From Rhyzopertha dominica (lineage: Eukaryota; Arthropoda; Insecta; Coleoptera; Bostrichidae), in contig QCXZ01000042.1 of the NCBI GenBank assembly GCA_025024175.1, positions 12,417,501-12,481,500 of the forward strand: DNA of 64,000 bases, read 5' to 3'. Positions 61,214 through 64,000 of the stretch are shown here, piece by piece. The notes beneath the pieces were generated by a model that did no database searches, was not told where the DNA came from, and worked only from the letters and a program-made list of their open reading frames with translations. The position numbers and the translations under genes were made by a program. Numbering within the stretch: position 1 is the stretch's first letter; the number at the start of each line of letters is the position of its first letter.

Positions 61214-62655
61214 TCTATTATTTCCCGTTTTGAATGTATTTCTCGTTATTGAATCTTAAACAAATATCAAGATACTATTTAGGTAGTCAACATGAATTAA
61301 TTTAACATTCGTAGTGGTAAAGTAAGTAACATGGTACTTATTTGCACACAACCCAGTTACCCCTGACAGTCGGCATGAACCTTTAATCAGGCTAATAAAT
61401 GTAACACGTAAGTTACACATGTGCCGGCAGCTTTTCTGTTCACCCTACCCCACGATTATTAATCGTGGAAGTAGACGTCCGTAATTTTTCGCGATGTCCC
61501 CGGAATTAAATCGAGCATGACGTCGGACGCGGATGAATAAGTGAGAACAATGTGCAAAATACAAGAGACAAATTCATCCTGCAGCTTCTGCTTCGGTTTT
61601 TAATGTGATGGATGAGTGTTCCGTTCTTCCCGCGAGATATGACGTATGGAGGTTTTGCAGAAGTGTGGGATTAAATTTGGCTGGTGCTGCGAAAACTTTT
61701 TGTGTGCATTATGGGTTGAACATGCAACTGGATGAGGCTAAAAACACTTGTCTCACATAAAAATATTGTTGCACCACCTTAATACACGCTAGAAAACGTA
61801 CCAATCTCTTTCATTCTCTAGTGCACCGGACAAAAAAAAAAGCGGCAAATCGGAAGCACCGTACGTCATACGATACGAGTAAAAGCGCGCCCCCAAAGTA
61901 CGTTCAACTGGGTCAGGTAAACAGCAGTAAAACTGTGATATATTTTCCCTAGGGAACCTTCGGATAACTGCATTTATCACGTCCTATTTTGCGTTTAAAA
62001 TGAACCTTTTTGTACGGTCCGTTTTCATTCGTTGAAGCTTGCAGGCCATAGATTTGTGAGAAATGTATATGACCAAGTTGTGTTTATAGTGTAATGGGAT
62101 AGAATAATCTAACTTTTATTAATTATTGGGATATTGTCGTCTGAGTTTAAAAGCGGAATTGTCGTAAAACATCAAGTGAGCGATGCGGCGGAGGTAAATG
62201 TAACATATTGTAACTAATAGTAGAAACGAACACTTGGTATGTTTTAAGAAATGAATATTGAGTGAAATACTCTTATATGTTTTGACCTTCTAAGCTTTTG
62301 TCAGAACTAACTGAAAAAACTGATGTTTATTGTAAAAGATTGACAATTTATAGATACTTAGGTAGGGGTTAGCAACCACTTCACATCTACAATGAACAAA
62401 CTTATGCTTTTTTTAAACGATATTAGGACGAAGCTTCAAATTTATATTTTATATGTCTAATTTATTTGTATTAAAATTAGTTTTAGCTATCATGTTGTCT
62501 TGCTCAAGGTAAGCAATATTGCAGAACGGTTTCTATATAAAAACTGATTGTATTTTGGGCACCCTTTCAGAAGATGATTGCCAGTGTATGTATATAGTCT
62601 TCCATCCTCTGGAAATCGATCGCTCTCCCAATGGTTTTATTGGAGACCGGTTCAG

Positions 62656-63570
62656 CTACCATAATTTAGCATTATTAGGGTCATTCACAAACCGTTCCAT
62701 TCCTCTATAGTAAATCATCGAATCGAATATAGCAGTACCATTTAGAACAGTTTTAGATATTAATTTGAATAACATGCCCCGGTCTCGCTTGTAATTGTGC
62801 GGGTTCTTCTGGATTTCGATGGCTTCCTTGTACAGTCTCGCCCAGAATCTCGCTTCCCTCGACAGCATTTGTGCTTCCTCGAATTTGATGATGTGGCCAG
62901 TCTCCATTCGATGTTCTGCTACAGCCGACCTATCACCTTGCCGTCTCAGGTGTCCCTCATGTGCTCCTTGATTCTCGTGCTGATGTGCCTTCCGGTTTGG
63001 CCGATGTAAACCTTGCCACAGCTGCATGGGATGCTATACACACCTTGTGTTTGTAGCTCCTCAGTCGTCGAACTATATTTCGGAAAGGCGTTAGCTATCT
63101 TTCTCGGGGCGGTGAAGATGGTGTTTATATGATGTCTTCTCAGCAGCCGTCCGATCTTATCTGTACATCCATTGACGTAGGGCAGGTATGCCGTAGCGAT
63201 GTGCTCCTCTGGTTCCTTCCTCCGTGGTTGCTTATTGATAGCCTTCTCAATCTGTGCCTTAGGATATCCGTTCTTCTGTAGTGCACTGCGTAGATGTTCT
63301 AATTCCTCTTCTAGATGGTCTGGTTCGCTGACTAGCTTCGCCCGCTGTATCAGCGTGTTGATGACTCCTTGTTTTTGGGCGGGGTGGTGGTGTGAATCTG
63401 CATGCAGGTAGCGATCCGTGTGGGTGGACTTCCTATAGACCCGATGTCCTAGCGTGCCGTCTTGTTTCCTTGTCACCATCACATCCAGGAAGGGGAGGGC
63501 GCCGTTGGTCTCCATCTTCATCGTGAAGTGTATGCCGTCTTTACCTGTTGCTGTCTCTTTGTCTGAACTT
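62656..63570 (-). mobile_element. Penelope-like element 3' part (RT thumb and GIY-YIG)
   Basis: The minus-strand frame from about 63570 to 62946 begins in the RT thumb (KMETNGALPFLDVMVTRKQD), continues through KSTHTDRYLHADSHHHPAQK and RKEPEEHIATAYLPYV, and reaches the GIY-YIG core GVYSIPCSCGKVYIGQTGRH. A frameshift near 62980 moves the rest into the frame of 63027-62656 (AEHRMETGHIIKFEEAQML, KEAIEIQKNPHNYKRDRG). Only this one frameshift separates the parts. The polymerase palm is missing at the 5' side, where a DNA transposon remnant (63715) abuts. Base composition is more GC-rich than the surroundings, so it is a younger or recently arrived lineage. Confidence 0.82.
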
Positions 63571-63714
63571 TAACGCAAAAATAAGTAAAGGTTAATAATA
63601 ATGGTTCAAAAATACTTTTAATAAAAGAATGCATTTCTTTTATGCTACAGAAAAAATGAATTCCATTGACTTTCTGACAAATTTTTTTGCAAAGAATCAT
63701 TTAAAGTATTTGGA

Positions 63715-64000
63715 GAGATATTAGCCATTTCGTTTCTTACTTGTTTTGATAGGTCTGTTGACATGCGCTCGATTTTTTACATGCCCCCACAGGAAAAAAA
63801 TCAGGTGGGGTTAAATCAGGAGCCCTAGCTGTTCATTCAATCCCTTTCCGTCCCATCCATTTAACGGGAAATGTTTTATCCAAATATATGTGTCAAGTAC
63901 CTGACGCCCAAAATGTGATGATGCTCCGTCTTGTCGAAACTTTATAGTTTTTGCTGGTATATTTCTAGTTGATGTGGTTTAGAATGAAGAAAGGACGTAC
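63715..64000 (-). pseudogene. IS630/Tc1/mariner-type transposase, C-terminal half (runs off window)
   Basis: Minus-strand frames give KFRQDGASSHFGRQV (second catalytic Asp), WMGRKGL, and APDLTPPDFFLWGHVKN (third Asp), with frameshifts between. This is the same group as the transposases at 38208 and 41525. The N-terminal part lies beyond the right edge of the window. Confidence 0.65.

Larger units (their letters stand above)
36865..64000 (+). other. CadN: CadN intron after exon 9 (partial, >27 kb, transposon-rich)
   Basis: No further cadherin sequence appears to the right edge, so this is read as one large intron, truncated by the window. It is densely populated by DNA transposons and retroelements, listed separately. 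I find nothing assignable in 36865-37650, 39855-40455, 43240-44080, 46790-48100, 50230-52980, 53470-54590, 54700-56000, 57650-60260 and 61220-62640. Open frames there, such as 50644-50913, have no recognisable product. Confidence 0.65.

Noticed and set aside
1..64000. CRISPR arrays, operons, ribosome-binding sites
   Set aside because: The window is a eukaryotic intron-exon locus; no regularly spaced repeats were seen.

Overview
This is a piece of an insect genome. All host coding sequence belongs to one gene on the + strand, Neural-cadherin (CadN, the DN-cadherin type). Ten exons lie between 10867 and 36864 and encode roughly nine consecutive extracellular cadherin (EC) repeats. Splice phases match from exon to exon, and the encoded protein is very close to Drosophila DN-cadherin as I remember it. 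Neither end of the gene is in the window: a >10.8 kb intron runs in from the left and a >27 kb intron runs out to the right. I cannot place the insect to order.

Layout. 1-10866: intron with decayed Penelope-like elements (PLEs). 10867-20730: exons 1-5 (numbered within this window). 27188-27378 and 31488-31678: two versions of exon 6, both 191 nt, same phases, same flanking junctions, a mutually exclusive pair (6a/6b). 35221-36864: exons 7-9. 36865-64000: one intron filled with transposons.

The 6a/6b cassette is the most interesting part. Both copies have weak non-consensus 5' splice sites. Each is followed within about 70 nt by a GC-rich perfect hairpin. A 19-nt sequence downstream of 6a is exactly complementary to one just upstream of 6b, inside a longer stretch of weaker complementarity. 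This looks like RNA architecture that enforces the exon choice.

Mobile DNA. (a) Several PLE fragments with reverse transcriptase and/or GIY-YIG endonuclease remains; one (28136-30350) has inverted terminal copies and another (48100-49210) keeps a near-canonical hammerhead ribozyme. (b) IS630/Tc1/mariner elements: an apparently intact one with 416-bp inverted repeats and a spliced transposase (37654-39851), a nearly intact relative (40978-43238), a mariner that turned a ~53-bp CadN intron into 1029 bp (35425-36398), and several fragments. (c) Non-LTR retrotransposon remains, including one inserted into another (44080-46785). No tRNA, rRNA or CRISPR array was seen. Ambiguous N bases occur in exon 1 and in several introns.
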